Assembly: GCF_039536245.1 (NCBI RefSeq)
Contig: NZ_BAAAYN010000002.1
Coordinates: 87,499 to 143,263, forward strand
Direction: 5' to 3'
Origin: Cryptosporangium minutisporangium
GTDB lineage: Bacteria > Actinomycetota > Actinomycetes > Mycobacteriales > Cryptosporangiaceae
DNA: 55,765 nt
Within the stretch, counting starts at the first letter, position 1. Every line of letters begins with the position of its first letter. Of the stretch, positions 9,819 through 19,098 are shown piece by piece. The notes beneath the pieces are model-generated. The model did no database searches. It worked only from the letters and a program-made list of their open reading frames with translations, and was not told where the DNA came from. The translations under genes were made by a program, and so were the position numbers.

Positions 9819-10867
9819 ACCACCGCCGAGGCGCCGTCCTCCGCGGGCGACGCCGACGTGGGTGCGGCCGCCCGGAGCAGCGACTCGGCGGCCTCGCCTA
9901 CCCGGCGCCCGCTGCGGCGCGCCCACCACCGCTCCCCCAGCCAGACCACGAGGAACACGGCACCGACGTACACGTAGCCGACGATCGCGTCGATGATGTA
10001 GTGCTCACCGGTGTAGACCAGCGTCAGTGACATCAGGACCGGGTACGCCAGCAGCAGCGGGATCCAGCGCTTCCGCACCCGGGTGAGGAAGAACGCGACC
10101 GCGCACATCGCGAACGCCGAGTGCAGCGACGGCATCGCCGCCACCGGGTTCGACATCGACTGCCCGATGCTCAGCAACTTGGTGCCGCCGTGCAGGCCGA
10201 TCGCCTCCCAGCCGCGCCCGGACATCCGGGCGACCTCCTCGGCGATGTAGCCGTGCTCGGACGCCCACCACGGCGGGGCCGCCGGATACAAGAAGTAGGT
10301 GACCAGACCGGCCGCGGTGAGCGTGAACCAGCGCCGCATGAACCCCGCCCAGAGCGGCCGGCTGCGGACCCAGAGCACGGCCGCGATCGTGAGGCACACC
10401 ACGAAGTGCGAGAAGTAGACGAACGACGCGAGGACGTCGTACCAGTGGACGTAGTCCGGGTCGTAGAGATGTTCCTGCGCCCAGAGCGTCGGGATCGTGC
10501 CGCCGAACAGCCACTCGTCCGCGTGGATCATCTCGGTGACGTGCGGCGCCACGCCGTTGTCGGCCAGGCCACGGCTGTAGTCGTAGGCGACCAGGAGCAG
10601 GACGATCGGGGTCCAGTCCCGGGCGAAACCGAGGTGGTGCCGCCACGGCTGGTCCGGCCGGAACGCGATGGTGCCGAACCAGAGCCAGAGCGCGGCCAGC
10701 ATCGGGTCGGTCGGCAGCCCGACGAAGTACCAGTAGATCGCGAAAGCGACAGCGAACAGCGGAACCGCGACCCGACGCTTGGCCAGTAGCTCCCGAACGC
10801 GACTGCGGGCCTCCGGACCGTGGTCGGGTTCCTGGGGTGGCTGGGTCGCGGTGTCCTCCAAGATCAC
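9755..10867 (-). CDS. PAP2-superfamily membrane phosphatase / AUR1-like
   Basis: 370 residues with about six membrane helices. The PAP2 signature is present as SLHSAFAMC (motif 2) and GEHYIIDAIVGY (motif 3, catalytic His and Asp). The long loop ahead, with PAAPPWWASEHGYI, is typical of the inositolphosphotransferase-like (AUR1) subgroup, so a phospholipid head-group transferase or phosphatase is the likely activity. The C-terminal 55 residues are disordered and encoded partly by the overlap with the opposite gene. Confidence 0.88.
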   Translation of the reverse strand: MILEDTATQPPQEPDHGPEARSRVRELLAKRRVAVPLFAVAFAIYWYFVGLPTDPMLAALWLWFGTIAFRPDQPWRHHLGFARDWTPIVLLLVAYDYSRGLADNGVAPHVTEMIHADEWLFGGTIPTLWAQEHLYDPDYVHWYDVLASFVYFSHFVVCLTIAAVLWVRSRPLWAGFMRRWFTLTAAGLVTYFLYPAAPPWWASEHGYIAEEVARMSGRGWEAIGLHGGTKLLSIGQSMSNPVAAMPSLHSAFAMCAVAFFLTRVRKRWIPLLLAYPVLMSLTLVYTGEHYIIDAIVGYVYVGAVFLVVWLGERWWARRSGRRVGEAAESLLRAAAPTSASPAEDGASAVVQAPRAPSAAEEPDAVGRSAD

Positions 10868-10893
10868 CCGGCCGAGAGTACAGCCGCCTGGCT

Positions 10894-10916
10894 CGCCCCG
10901 GCCCGAGGCCGGGGCG
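10894..10916. terminator. GC hairpin between the Sir2 and PAP2 genes
   Basis: Perfect 10-bp stem (10894-10903 with 10907-10916) and a 3-nt loop, just past the Sir2 stop. No T-run follows, as is usual in such GC-rich genomes. Confidence 0.45.
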
Positions 10917-10950
10917 TGGCCCAGTCGGCTAGCTCGCCGAGGCCGTCGGC

Positions 10951-11727
10951 CTAGCCCGCCGAGGCCGTCCGGGACGAGCCGCCACCCACCAGCCGCGGCA
11001 GCAGGCTCCCGATCGGCTCGGACAACGTGGCGTCCGCGACGCCGTCGTACGGCGTCGGGTCGGCGTTGAGGATCACGACCTTCGCACCCTGCTTCTTCGC
11101 CACCTCGACCAGACCGGCGACCGGCTGCACGGACAGCGACGTCCCGATCGCCAGGAACAGGTCACAGTCCGCCGCGGCCGCCCGCGCCTTCGCGAACACC
11201 TCCGGCACCAGCGGCTGACCGAACGAGATCGTGCCCGCCTTGAGGATGCCGCCGCAGCGCAGGCACGCCGGGTCCTCGTCGCCGGCGGCCACCCGCTCGA
11301 GCGTGTCCGACATCGCGAACCGCGAACCGCACGAGAGGCACTCCACCTCGTAGAGCGACCCGTGCACCTCGATCACCAGATCTTCGCTCGTACCGGCGAG
11401 CTGGTGGAGCCCGTCGATGTTCTGCGTGATCACAGCGCGTAGCCGGCCGTGCGCCTCGAGATCCACCAGCGCGTAGTGCGCCGCGTTCGGCCGAGCCGTC
11501 CACGCGGCGTGCGCCCGTCGGATCTCCCAGGCCTCCCGCCGGACGTCGGGGTCGGACACGTAATCCCGCAAGGTGAACAACCGCTGTGCGCCCGGGTTGC
11601 GAGTCCACACCCCATTAGGGCCGCGGAAATCGGGGATGCCGCTATCGGTACTGATACCTGCACCCGTCAACGCGGTTACCCGTTTTGCGTCCGCGATCCA
11701 ACGCGCGACCGCCTGCCCGTCCCTCAT
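10951..11727 (-). CDS. NAD-dependent protein deacetylase, Sir2 family
   Basis: 258 residues from ATG 11727. Shows GAGISTDSGIPDFRG, TQNIDGLHQLAG (catalytic His in EVHGS) and two CxxC zinc pairs (CLSC and CLRC). The family removes acyl groups from lysines with NAD; targets such as acetyl-CoA synthetase are known elsewhere but cannot be read here. The frame is open further upstream, but those residues are outside the family. Monocistronic; divergent from the thioesterase-like gene. Confidence 0.93.
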   Translation of the reverse strand: MRDGQAVARWIADAKRVTALTGAGISTDSGIPDFRGPNGVWTRNPGAQRLFTLRDYVSDPDVRREAWEIRRAHAAWTARPNAAHYALVDLEAHGRLRAVITQNIDGLHQLAGTSEDLVIEVHGSLYEVECLSCGSRFAMSDTLERVAAGDEDPACLRCGGILKAGTISFGQPLVPEVFAKARAAAADCDLFLAIGTSLSVQPVAGLVEVAKKQGAKVVILNADPTPYDGVADATLSEPIGSLLPRLVGGGSSRTASAG

Positions 11728-11890
11728 GCGCACAAACGCTAGGCGTACCAGCCGTCGAGTACCAGCCGTACGTGCGTGTCCGCTCGACGTCACGAGCCGA
11801 AAGTTGCGGCGACTGCGCGCCGGAGCGTACCGCTGTGCCCATCGGTCACCCCGTACCCTCCCGCCGCACGCCCCGGTTCCGGGCACCGCA

Positions 11891-11896
11891 TAGGCT
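11891..11896 (+). promoter_or_regulatory. -10 element of a leaderless promoter (TAGGCT)
   Basis: TAGGCT with 7 nt to ATG 11904. Confidence 0.45.
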
Positions 11897-11903
11897 GCGC
11901 GGC

Positions 11904-12350
11904 ATGTACCTTCCGCTCGGCCTGACCGGTCGGTCCGTACTCACGGTGACCGACGCCGACACCGCGGCGGCCGTCGGGTCCGGCGACGTCCCGGTGCTCG
12001 CGACCCCGCGGCTGCTCGCGCTCGCCGAAGCCGCGACGGTGGACGCGATCCGCGAAGCGCTGCCCGCTGAGCTGACCACGGTCGGCGTCCGGGTCGAGGT
12101 CGCGCATCAGCTGCCGACGCCGGTGGGTGCGACCGCGACCGCGACCGCGACGCTCGACACGGTGGACGGCCGGGCGCTGCGGTTCACCGTCGTCGTGCGG
12201 GACGACGTCGAGAGCGACGACCCCGGTGACAGCGGTACCGGGGACGGTCGGATCGTCGCCGAGGCCGTCGTGGAGCGCGCCGCGATCGACCGCGCCCGCT
12301 TCCTGGCCCGGCTGGATCCGCGCGGCACCACCAACGAGGGAGCACGATGA
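11904..12350 (+). CDS. thioesterase-like hotdog protein (FlK-like)
   Basis: 148 residues. Resembles small hotdog thioesterases of the fluoroacetyl-CoA thioesterase type: TPRLLALAEAATVDAI at 33-48, then the VGVRVEVAHQLPTPVGATATATATL strand region. It acts, if so, on an acyl-CoA; the substrate is unknown. The stop overlaps the MBL gene as ATGA, so the two form one operon and may handle the same metabolite. Confidence 0.75.
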   Translation: MYLPLGLTGRSVLTVTDADTAAAVGSGDVPVLATPRLLALAEAATVDAIREALPAELTTVGVRVEVAHQLPTPVGATATATATLDTVDGRALRFTVVVRDDVESDDPGDSGTGDGRIVAEAVVERAAIDRARFLARLDPRGTTNEGAR

Positions 12351-13174
12351 TCGACTGGGTGGAGGCGGCCGACCGCGTGCTGGTCTGGCGCCAGCCGGTG
12401 CTGGACGTCAACGCGGTGCTCGTGCTCGGCGACGCGGGCGCCCTCGTCGTCGACACGCTCTCGACGCCGGCCCAGGCCGGTGAGCTCGTGGATGCGATCC
12501 GCCGGGTGACGTCGCTGCCGTGGCGGATCGTCAACACCCACCACCACTTCGACCACTGCTACGGCAACGCGGTGCTCGCCCCGGACGCCGCCACCGAGAT
12601 CTGGGCCCACAGCGAGTGCGTCGCCCGGTACGAGCGCTGGAGCGCCGACGACGGCGGCAAAGCCAGGGTGGAGGCGGTCGCGGCGGAGTACGCGGACTCG
12701 ATGCCGGAGCTGGCTGCGGCCGTCGCCGGCGTGACGCTGCGCGGACCGGACCACCCCGTGCCCGGCGGCGCCACGCTCGACCTGGGCGGCCGCACAGTCG
12801 ACCTGCGGCACCTGGGCCGCGGGCACACCGACAACGACCTCGTCGTCGTGGTGCCGGACGCGAACGTCGTGCTCGCCGGCGACCTGTTGGAGGACGGCGC
12901 GCCGCCCTCGTTCGACGACTCCTGGCCGCTGGAGTGGGCCGGCACCGTGGCCGCGCTGATGGAGCTGGGCCCTGCAGCGGTGGTGCCCGGCCACGGCGGC
13001 ACGATGAGCCCGGACGCGGTGGCCGCGCAGCACGCCGACCTGACCGCACTGGAGTGGGCCTGCCGGGACGGGTGGCGCGACCGGGCCCCCGCCGAGGAGG
13101 TCGCCGCGCAGGCGCCGTTCGGCTCCCTGCTCGCCGTCGAACGCGCCTACGCGTTCCTCGACGGCAAGCTCTAA
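12347..13174 (+). CDS. MBL-fold metallo-hydrolase
   Basis: 275 residues. The metal-binding motif NTHHHFDHCYGN (HxHxDH) is followed by a conserved Asp in LAGDLLEDG and a final His in VVPGHGG. This is the typical zinc hydrolase fold of glyoxalase II-like enzymes; the substrate cannot be told. Co-translated with the thioesterase-like protein. Confidence 0.88.
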   Translation: MIDWVEAADRVLVWRQPVLDVNAVLVLGDAGALVVDTLSTPAQAGELVDAIRRVTSLPWRIVNTHHHFDHCYGNAVLAPDAATEIWAHSECVARYERWSADDGGKARVEAVAAEYADSMPELAAAVAGVTLRGPDHPVPGGATLDLGGRTVDLRHLGRGHTDNDLVVVVPDANVVLAGDLLEDGAPPSFDDSWPLEWAGTVAALMELGPAAVVPGHGGTMSPDAVAAQHADLTALEWACRDGWRDRAPAEEVAAQAPFGSLLAVERAYAFLDGKL

Positions 13175-13179
13175 CAAAC

Positions 13180-13233
13180 CTGTCCCCGCTATCGACCTAC
13201 CGCCGTGCGGTGACAGGTCGATAACGGGGACAG
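13180..13233. terminator. long inverted repeat between convergent genes
   Basis: Arms 13180-13198 and 13215-13233 pair over 19 bp with one mismatch or wobble, with a nested 5-bp stem (13199-13203/13207-13211). Placed between the MBL hydrolase and asnB stops, it should terminate both directions. Confidence 0.8.
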
Positions 13234-13243
13234 ACCTTTCGCC

Positions 13244-15175
13244 CTACCGCTGGCGGATCGCGCGCTTGGTGAGGAGCTGGGACTCCGCGGGTGCGGGACG
13301 GGGGTCGATCCGGCCCTCGACGAAGATCGAGTGCCAGACGCAGAACACCAGCACCGTCCACACCTTGCGGGAGTTGTCCGCCTCCCCGGCCCGGTGCGCC
13401 TGCAACAACCGGTCGACGTACTGCAGGTCGAGCAGGTCCCCCGCCTTCGAGTCGGCCAGGATGCCGCGCGCCCAGTCGTACATCAGGCCCTTGAGCCAGA
13501 CCCGGGTCGGCACCGGGAAGCCCAGCTTCGGCCGGTTGACGATCTGCGGCGGCACGACCTGCTCCAGCGCCTGCCGCAGCGCGTACTTCCGGATGCCCTT
13601 GCTGGTGACCTTGAGTTCCTGCGGGATCTTCCGCGCGATGTCGAACACACCGACGTCGAGGAACGGCACCCGGCCTTCCAGTGAGTGCGCCATCGTCATC
13701 CGGTCGGCCTTCACCAGGATGTCGCCGCGCAGCCAGGTGTAGAGGTCGATGTACTGCATCTGGGTGACGTCGTCGAGGTAGGCGGCGTCCCGGTAGTGCT
13801 GCTCGGTGACGTCGGTGTACTGCACGCTCGAGTCGTAGTGCCGCATGAGCTTCTGCTTCTCGGGCTCGGTGAAGATCCGCGCGTTGCCGTAGTAGCGCTC
13901 CTGCAGCGGCGTGGTGCCCCGCTCGAGGAAGCTCTTGCCCTTGACGCCCTCCGGGATCACCTTGCTGACCGCCCGCAGCCCCTTCTGCAGCGGGTCGGGC
14001 AGCGACGTGATCGGCTTGAGCGAGAGCGGCTCGCGGTAGATGCCGTAGCCGCCGAAGAACTCGTCCGCGCCCTCGCCGGAGAGCACGGCGGTCACCTGCT
14101 CGGACGCCTTCTTCGCGACGAAGTACAGCGGCACCAGCGCCGGGTCGGCCACCGGGTCGTCGAGGTGCCAGACGATCCGCGGCAGCGACTCCATCATGTC
14201 GTTCGCGGTGATCAGCGCCGGGAAGTTCTTCACCCCGAGCCACTTGGCGGACTGCTCCGCGACCGTGATCTCGGAGTACCCGTCGACCTCGTAGCCGGCG
14301 GTGAACGTCAGGATGTCCGGCTTGTGTTCGCGGGCCAGCGCGACGATCGCGGTCGAGTCGATACCGCTGGAGAGGAACGCGCCGACCGGCACCTCGCTCT
14401 GCAGGTGCAGGCCGACCGACTCGCGCAGCACGTCCCGGATCTCGGCGAACAACCGCTCCGGCGAGGACGTCGGCGTCGGCCGGAAGTCGGGCCGGAAGTA
14501 CCGGTTGCGGACGACCTCCTGGCCGGGCTTCCAGGTGAGCGACTCGCCGCTCTCCAGCCGGTTGATGTCCCGGTGCAGCGTGCCCGGCTCGGGCACGTAC
14601 TGCAGCGTCAGGTAGTGGGAGAGCGCCGCGGGGTCGAGGCCGGCGTCACCGGAGCGGGCCGCGGCGGAGAACGGCAGCAGCGCCTTCTTCTCGCTGGAGA
14701 CGTAGATCCCGGTCGGGGTCACCGTGTAGTGCAGCGGCTTGATGCCGAAGTGGTCCCTGGCGGCGAACGCGGTGCGCTCGAACCGGTCCCAGATGATGAA
14801 CGCGAACATGCCGCGGAGTCGACTGACGAACTCCGGACCCCAGTAGTGGTAGGCCGCGACGATCGCCTCGGTGTCGCCCTCGGTGGCGAACGACGCGCCG
14901 ACCTCGGCGAGCTGCTTGCGCAGGTCGAGGTAGTTGTAGATCTCGCCGTTGAACGTGATGACGTACCGGCCGTCGGCGTACTCCAACGGCTGGTGCGAGT
15001 TCTCGACGTCGATGAACGCGAGCCGTTTGAAGCCCAGCACCACGTCGTCGCCGGACACCCGGACCCCGGTTTCGTCCGGGCCCCGGTGGTGAATGCTCTC
15101 CAACGCGGCAGCCACCCCGTCGCGCTGGTGGGAGGCGTCGCCGCAGGAACTGACGTAGGTGAGCAGACCGCACAT
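13244..15175 (-). CDS. asnB: asparagine synthase (glutamine-hydrolysing)
   Basis: 643 residues from ATG 15175, fixed by the need for Cys2 at the N-terminus (MCGLL). The glutaminase domain (about 2-210) has HHRGPDETG and FNGEIYN; the synthetase domain has the ATP-pyrophosphatase loop LSSGIDSTA and the EGADEFFGGY segment. Makes asparagine from aspartate, glutamine and ATP; paralogues also amidate cell-wall or secondary metabolites. Alone in its transcription unit, divergent from the Xaa-Pro peptidase. Confidence 0.94.
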   Translation of the reverse strand: MCGLLTYVSSCGDASHQRDGVAAALESIHHRGPDETGVRVSGDDVVLGFKRLAFIDVENSHQPLEYADGRYVITFNGEIYNYLDLRKQLAEVGASFATEGDTEAIVAAYHYWGPEFVSRLRGMFAFIIWDRFERTAFAARDHFGIKPLHYTVTPTGIYVSSEKKALLPFSAAARSGDAGLDPAALSHYLTLQYVPEPGTLHRDINRLESGESLTWKPGQEVVRNRYFRPDFRPTPTSSPERLFAEIRDVLRESVGLHLQSEVPVGAFLSSGIDSTAIVALAREHKPDILTFTAGYEVDGYSEITVAEQSAKWLGVKNFPALITANDMMESLPRIVWHLDDPVADPALVPLYFVAKKASEQVTAVLSGEGADEFFGGYGIYREPLSLKPITSLPDPLQKGLRAVSKVIPEGVKGKSFLERGTTPLQERYYGNARIFTEPEKQKLMRHYDSSVQYTDVTEQHYRDAAYLDDVTQMQYIDLYTWLRGDILVKADRMTMAHSLEGRVPFLDVGVFDIARKIPQELKVTSKGIRKYALRQALEQVVPPQIVNRPKLGFPVPTRVWLKGLMYDWARGILADSKAGDLLDLQYVDRLLQAHRAGEADNSRKVWTVLVFCVWHSIFVEGRIDPRPAPAESQLLTKRAIRQR

Positions 15176-15323
15176 GGCCGCCATCTTCCCACTGCCTGCC
15201 CACCCCGAGCGCGTGCGGTAGGCCCCACTGGATCGTCGCAGGTGAGCCCTGCGGACCGTCGGACACACGCGGTAGCGTCGGATGCGCACGCAGAACACCC
15301 AGCAGCCAACCGGGGGCCGCCAG

Positions 15324-16826
15324 ATGAACGACAGCGACGCTTCGACCACGCCGGCTGCGTTCGAGGGGCCCGAGGGCGGCGAGCTGGCCGAGACCGACCC
15401 GTCGATCACCACCGCGAGCCACGACCTGCCGGTACCCGAGCGGCTGGCCGAGTTCATGCGCACCGGCTGGGCGGAGGCGCCGTCCGGCCCGATGGCGCCG
15501 GAGCCCGCTGCGCGCTACACGGCGGCCCGCCGCGCCCTACTGGCCGAACGGTTCCCCGGGGAGACGCTCGTCGTCCCGAGCGGCACCGCGAAGGTGCGCA
15601 ACAACGACTCCTCGTACGAGTTCCGCCCCGGCTCCGACCTGGCCTGGCTCACGACCTGCTACGAACAGGACGCGGTGCTGATCGCCGGCCCGGAGGACGC
15701 CACGCTCTACGTCCGGGTGCGGGCCTCACGCGAGTCCGACGAGTTCTTCCGTAGCCGGGGCGGCGAGCTCTGGGTCGGTCCGCGGCGCTCGGCGGAGGAG
15801 TGGACGGCGGCGCTCGGCCTGCCCTGCGCCTCGCTGGACGACCTGGAGAAGGCACTCGCCGAGCTCGACCCGGTGAGCACCCGGGTCCTGCGGGGGTTCG
15901 ACGGACGGGTGGACGCTGCGGTCGAACCCGTCGACGACGGCCTGCGCGACGGCCAGCTCGCCGCGGCGCTCGGCGAACTGCGTCTGGTCAAGGACGCGTG
16001 GGAGGTCGAGCAGCTGCGGGACGCCGTGGACGCGACCGTCCGCGGTTTCGCCGACGTCGTCCGCGCGCTCCCGGCGGACCGCGAGTCGTCCGAGCGCCTG
16101 GTCGACGGCGTCTTCGGGCTCCGGGCGCGGCACGACGGCAACACGGTCGGCTACGGCACGATCGCCGCCGCCGGTGCGCACGCCTGCACGCTGCACTGGT
16201 GGCGCAACGACGGCGTGTGCCGTCCCGGTGAACTGCTCCTGCTGGACGCCGGGGTCGAGAACCGCCACCTCTACACCGCCGACATCACCCGCACCGTTCC
16301 GGTCGCCGGGCGGTTCTCCCCGGTCCAACGCCGCGTCTACGAGGCGGTGCTGGCCGCGCAAGAAGCCGGGATCGCCGTGATCCGGCCGGGCGTGGCCTGG
16401 CGGGACATCCACCGGGCGTGCATGCGCGTCATCGCCGGAGCGCTCGCCGAGTGGGGCCTGCTGCCGATCTCTGCCGCCGAGTCCCTCGACGACGAGGTGG
16501 GACTGCACCGGCGCTGGACGCTGCACGCGTCCGGACACATGTTGGGGCTGGACGTGCACGACTGCGCGAAGGCCAGGGCGGAGACCTATCTGGACGGTGT
16601 GCTCGCGGCGGGCAACGTGCTCACGGTCGAGCCCGGCCTGTACTTCCAACCCGACGACCTGATGGTGCCGCCGGAGTACCGCGGTATCGGCGTCCGCATC
16701 GAGGACGACGTCCTGGTCACCGAGGACGGCGCCGAGGTGCTGTCGGCGGCGCTGCCGCGCGATCCGGACGCGGTCGAGGCGTGGATGGCCGCGGAGCGGG
16801 CCGCCGGGGTCCGCCTGCCCGCCTGA
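15324..16826 (+). CDS. pepP: Xaa-Pro aminopeptidase (M24B)
   Basis: 500 residues from ATG 15324 (GGGGG upstream); ATG 15282 would add 14. An N-terminal AMP-N domain is followed by the pita-bread metallopeptidase fold. Metal ligands are visible as Asp in LLLDAGVE, Asp in YTADITRT, His in HASGHMLGLDVHD, Glu in TVEPGLYF and Glu in GVRIEDDVLV. Removes N-terminal residues preceding proline in peptide turnover. Confidence 0.93.
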   Translation: MNDSDASTTPAAFEGPEGGELAETDPSITTASHDLPVPERLAEFMRTGWAEAPSGPMAPEPAARYTAARRALLAERFPGETLVVPSGTAKVRNNDSSYEFRPGSDLAWLTTCYEQDAVLIAGPEDATLYVRVRASRESDEFFRSRGGELWVGPRRSAEEWTAALGLPCASLDDLEKALAELDPVSTRVLRGFDGRVDAAVEPVDDGLRDGQLAAALGELRLVKDAWEVEQLRDAVDATVRGFADVVRALPADRESSERLVDGVFGLRARHDGNTVGYGTIAAAGAHACTLHWWRNDGVCRPGELLLLDAGVENRHLYTADITRTVPVAGRFSPVQRRVYEAVLAAQEAGIAVIRPGVAWRDIHRACMRVIAGALAEWGLLPISAAESLDDEVGLHRRWTLHASGHMLGLDVHDCAKARAETYLDGVLAAGNVLTVEPGLYFQPDDLMVPPEYRGIGVRIEDDVLVTEDGAEVLSAALPRDPDAVEAWMAAERAAGVRLPA

Positions 16827-16842
16827 CGCGCTCCGACCGGAG

Positions 16843-16866
16843 ACCGGGGACCGCGTAGGCCCCGGT
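16843..16866 (+). terminator. weak hairpin after the peptidase gene
   Basis: 7-bp perfect stem (16843-16849/16860-16866) with a 10-nt loop, 16 bp past the stop. Confidence 0.35.
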
Positions 16867-16938
16867 GAAACCTAGGAAAGGCCTGGAGAACTGTCCAGAA
16901 TCGGTTCAGCTGGCGGCCGTGGCGGTCAGCATGGGAGC

Positions 16939-17331
16939 GTGCCCGCTTCGACGGCCTCCTGGCCCCTCCCGGTTCTCTCGGTTCTGTCGCTGCTGGTGAT
17001 CGCCGGCTCCGTGGGGTGGGCCGAGGCCACCAACGCGCAGCCTCCCGCGGCAGCGGCCGAGACCGCCGAGGCCTCGTTCACCGTGTGCGCCGAAGGGGAT
17101 TACCCGGCCTACGTGCTGCTGACCGAGACGAAGACCCAGACCGCGACCGCTCAGCCGGGTGCCTGCGTCACCCACACCATCGCCGACGCCGGGACCGCGT
17201 ACGCGATCGAGGTCTACGGACTCGACGGCACCACACCGTTCGAGATCGGCGAGGACGAGATCGGCGGCGACGGCACCGAGCAGGTGAAGGTCATCGGAAC
17301 GGTCGAGGCCCCGGACTACGCGGTCGAGTGA
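16939..17331 (+). CDS. small exported hypothetical protein
   Basis: 130 residues from GTG 16939. Residues 8-28 form a hydrophobic helix that ends near an Ala-rich stretch, so a signal peptide or anchor is likely. The mature part is acidic, has two cysteines (in FTVCAEGDY and PGACVTH) that could form a disulfide, and looks all-beta. I recognise no family. It is convergent with the cytochrome b gene, 22 bp away, so no functional link follows from position. Confidence 0.65.
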   Translation: MPASTASWPLPVLSVLSLLVIAGSVGWAEATNAQPPAAAAETAEASFTVCAEGDYPAYVLLTETKTQTATAQPGACVTHTIADAGTAYAIEVYGLDGTTPFEIGEDEIGGDGTEQVKVIGTVEAPDYAVE

Positions 17332-17353
17332 GCCGACGCCAGACGCCCGCGGC

Positions 17354-18967
17354 TCACCGCCTCCCCTCGGCGGTCTCCGGGTCGACCGCGGTGGGTGGCA
17401 CCGGCTCCAGGTCGCGGCTCGTCGCCGGCCGCTCGATCGGCGTGAAGAAGCCGCTTCCTGTGGGCCGGAGCGCACCGAGACGGTTCACCTTCTTCGGGAC
17501 CGCCCAGCCGGCGTAGGGCAGTTCGGTACGCCCCTGGTCGTCGGGCGGCGCGAGCGGCTGGTGGATCTCCGTGTACGCACCGTCCGGCATGCGGCGGATG
17601 ATGCCCGTCTCGACGCCGTGCGCCAGCACCTGCCGGTCGTGCTGCTGGAGTCCCAGACAGATGCGGTCGGTGACCCAGTACGCCACCGCGGGCAGGAGCA
17701 GTAAGCCGATCCGGCCCGCCCAGGTGACCGCGTTCGTGCTGATGTCGAACGTCAGGGCGATGGCGTCGCCGGCACCGGCGAGCGTCAGCACGAGGTAGAA
17801 GGTGAGGGCCATGACACCCGCAGCGGTGCGGCTCGGGGCGTCCCGGGGGCGGTCGAGCAGGTGATGCTCTCGCCGGTCCCGCCGCACCCGGGCCTCGATG
17901 GCCGGGTACGCCATCGGCAGCACGACCAGGATCGTGGGCAGCACCACCGCCGCCCAGAACAGCGGCGGGACGACGTACCCGGCCCCGATCGGGATCGTGA
18001 CCTCCCAGGGCGGCATGAGCCGGACCGCGCCGTCGAGGAACATGACGTACCAGGCTGGCTGCGACAACGCCGCCGAGACCGCGGCGTGCGACGGCCCGAA
18101 GAGCCAGATCGGGTTGATCTGGAAGAGGCCACCGAGCAACGCGAGCACGGCGCAGACGACCATGAACAGTCCGACCTGCTTCGTGACGTACTGCGGGAAG
18201 GCGCGCTGGCCCACAACGTTCGCGCTCGTGCGGTGCGGGCCCCGCCACTGGGCGGGCTTCTGCCCGAACCGCAGTGCCGCCAGGACGCCCGCCAGCACGA
18301 CCAGAAGTACGGGCAGCAGCAGGTGGAGGAGGTACAGGCGACCGATGATCACCTCGCCCGGGTACTCGCCGCCGAAGACCGACGTCGCCAGCCAGGTGCC
18401 GACCACGGGCACCGACATGAGGATCGCCGACAGGATTCGCATGCCGGACGCGGAGAGGCCGTCGTCCAGGACCATGTAGCCGGTGTAGCTGGTGAACAGG
18501 CCGGTCCAGAACAGCAGCAGGCTGACCACCCACTGCGCCCTCCGCGGCTTGCGGAACGCGCCGGTGAAGAAGACCCGCAGCAGGTACAGCACGATCGACG
18601 CCAGGAACAGCATCGCCGCCCAGTGGTGCAGCTGACGCAGGAAGAGACCACCGCGGACGTCGAACGAGAGGTCCAGCGTCGAGGCGTACGCCGCGGACAT
18701 GGTCGTCCCTTGTAGCCGCGTGTACGAGCCGTCGTACACGACCTCCTCCATCGACGGCTGGAAGAACAGCGCGAGGAAGGTGCCGGTGACGACCAGCACG
18801 ACGAATGAGTACACCGCGATCTGACCCAGCAGGAACGACCAGTGATCGGGGAAGACCCGGTTGAGCAGCGCGCGCACCGGTGTGACGGCGCGCGCCGCGG
18901 CGGCCACCGCCTCGTCGCCTCGCTTCCGCGGGGCCGCGGCAGATCGCGGTGTGTCGGTTTCGTCCAT
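17354..18967 (-). CDS. orphan QcrB-like cytochrome b, noncanonical
   Basis: 537 residues from ATG 18967 (GGAGG at 6 nt). Clearly homologous to the actinobacterial cytochrome bc1 b-subunit: membrane helices throughout, QLHHWAAMLF (helix B), LYLLHLLLP (helix D), FFTGAFRKPR, and a C-terminal extension. His113 and His214 (b_L-type ligands) are kept. However, the residues 14 later, His in the family, are Tyr127 and Leu228, and the quinol-site PDWY is PAWY (303-306). No qcrA, qcrC or oxidase gene adjoins it. It is therefore probably not a working Q-cycle subunit; its role is unknown. Confidence 0.85.
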   Translation of the reverse strand: MDETDTPRSAAAPRKRGDEAVAAAARAVTPVRALLNRVFPDHWSFLLGQIAVYSFVVLVVTGTFLALFFQPSMEEVVYDGSYTRLQGTTMSAAYASTLDLSFDVRGGLFLRQLHHWAAMLFLASIVLYLLRVFFTGAFRKPRRAQWVVSLLLFWTGLFTSYTGYMVLDDGLSASGMRILSAILMSVPVVGTWLATSVFGGEYPGEVIIGRLYLLHLLLPVLLVVLAGVLAALRFGQKPAQWRGPHRTSANVVGQRAFPQYVTKQVGLFMVVCAVLALLGGLFQINPIWLFGPSHAAVSAALSQPAWYVMFLDGAVRLMPPWEVTIPIGAGYVVPPLFWAAVVLPTILVVLPMAYPAIEARVRRDRREHHLLDRPRDAPSRTAAGVMALTFYLVLTLAGAGDAIALTFDISTNAVTWAGRIGLLLLPAVAYWVTDRICLGLQQHDRQVLAHGVETGIIRRMPDGAYTEIHQPLAPPDDQGRTELPYAGWAVPKKVNRLGALRPTGSGFFTPIERPATSRDLEPVPPTAVDPETAEGRR

Positions 18968-19098
18968 TCCAACCTCCTGCTCGTGGAGGTGCGCCGCGCG
19001 GACCGCGCGTCGTCCCGTTGCGAACATGGAGATGCCGGCCGGCCGGTCGATGTGACGGTTCGGGCGCGTGACGTCCGCCACCGGCCGGGCCCGTGGGC

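Noticed and set aside
13685-15754. Long plus-strand open frame opposite asnB
   Set aside because: Antisense shadow of a fully conserved asnB.
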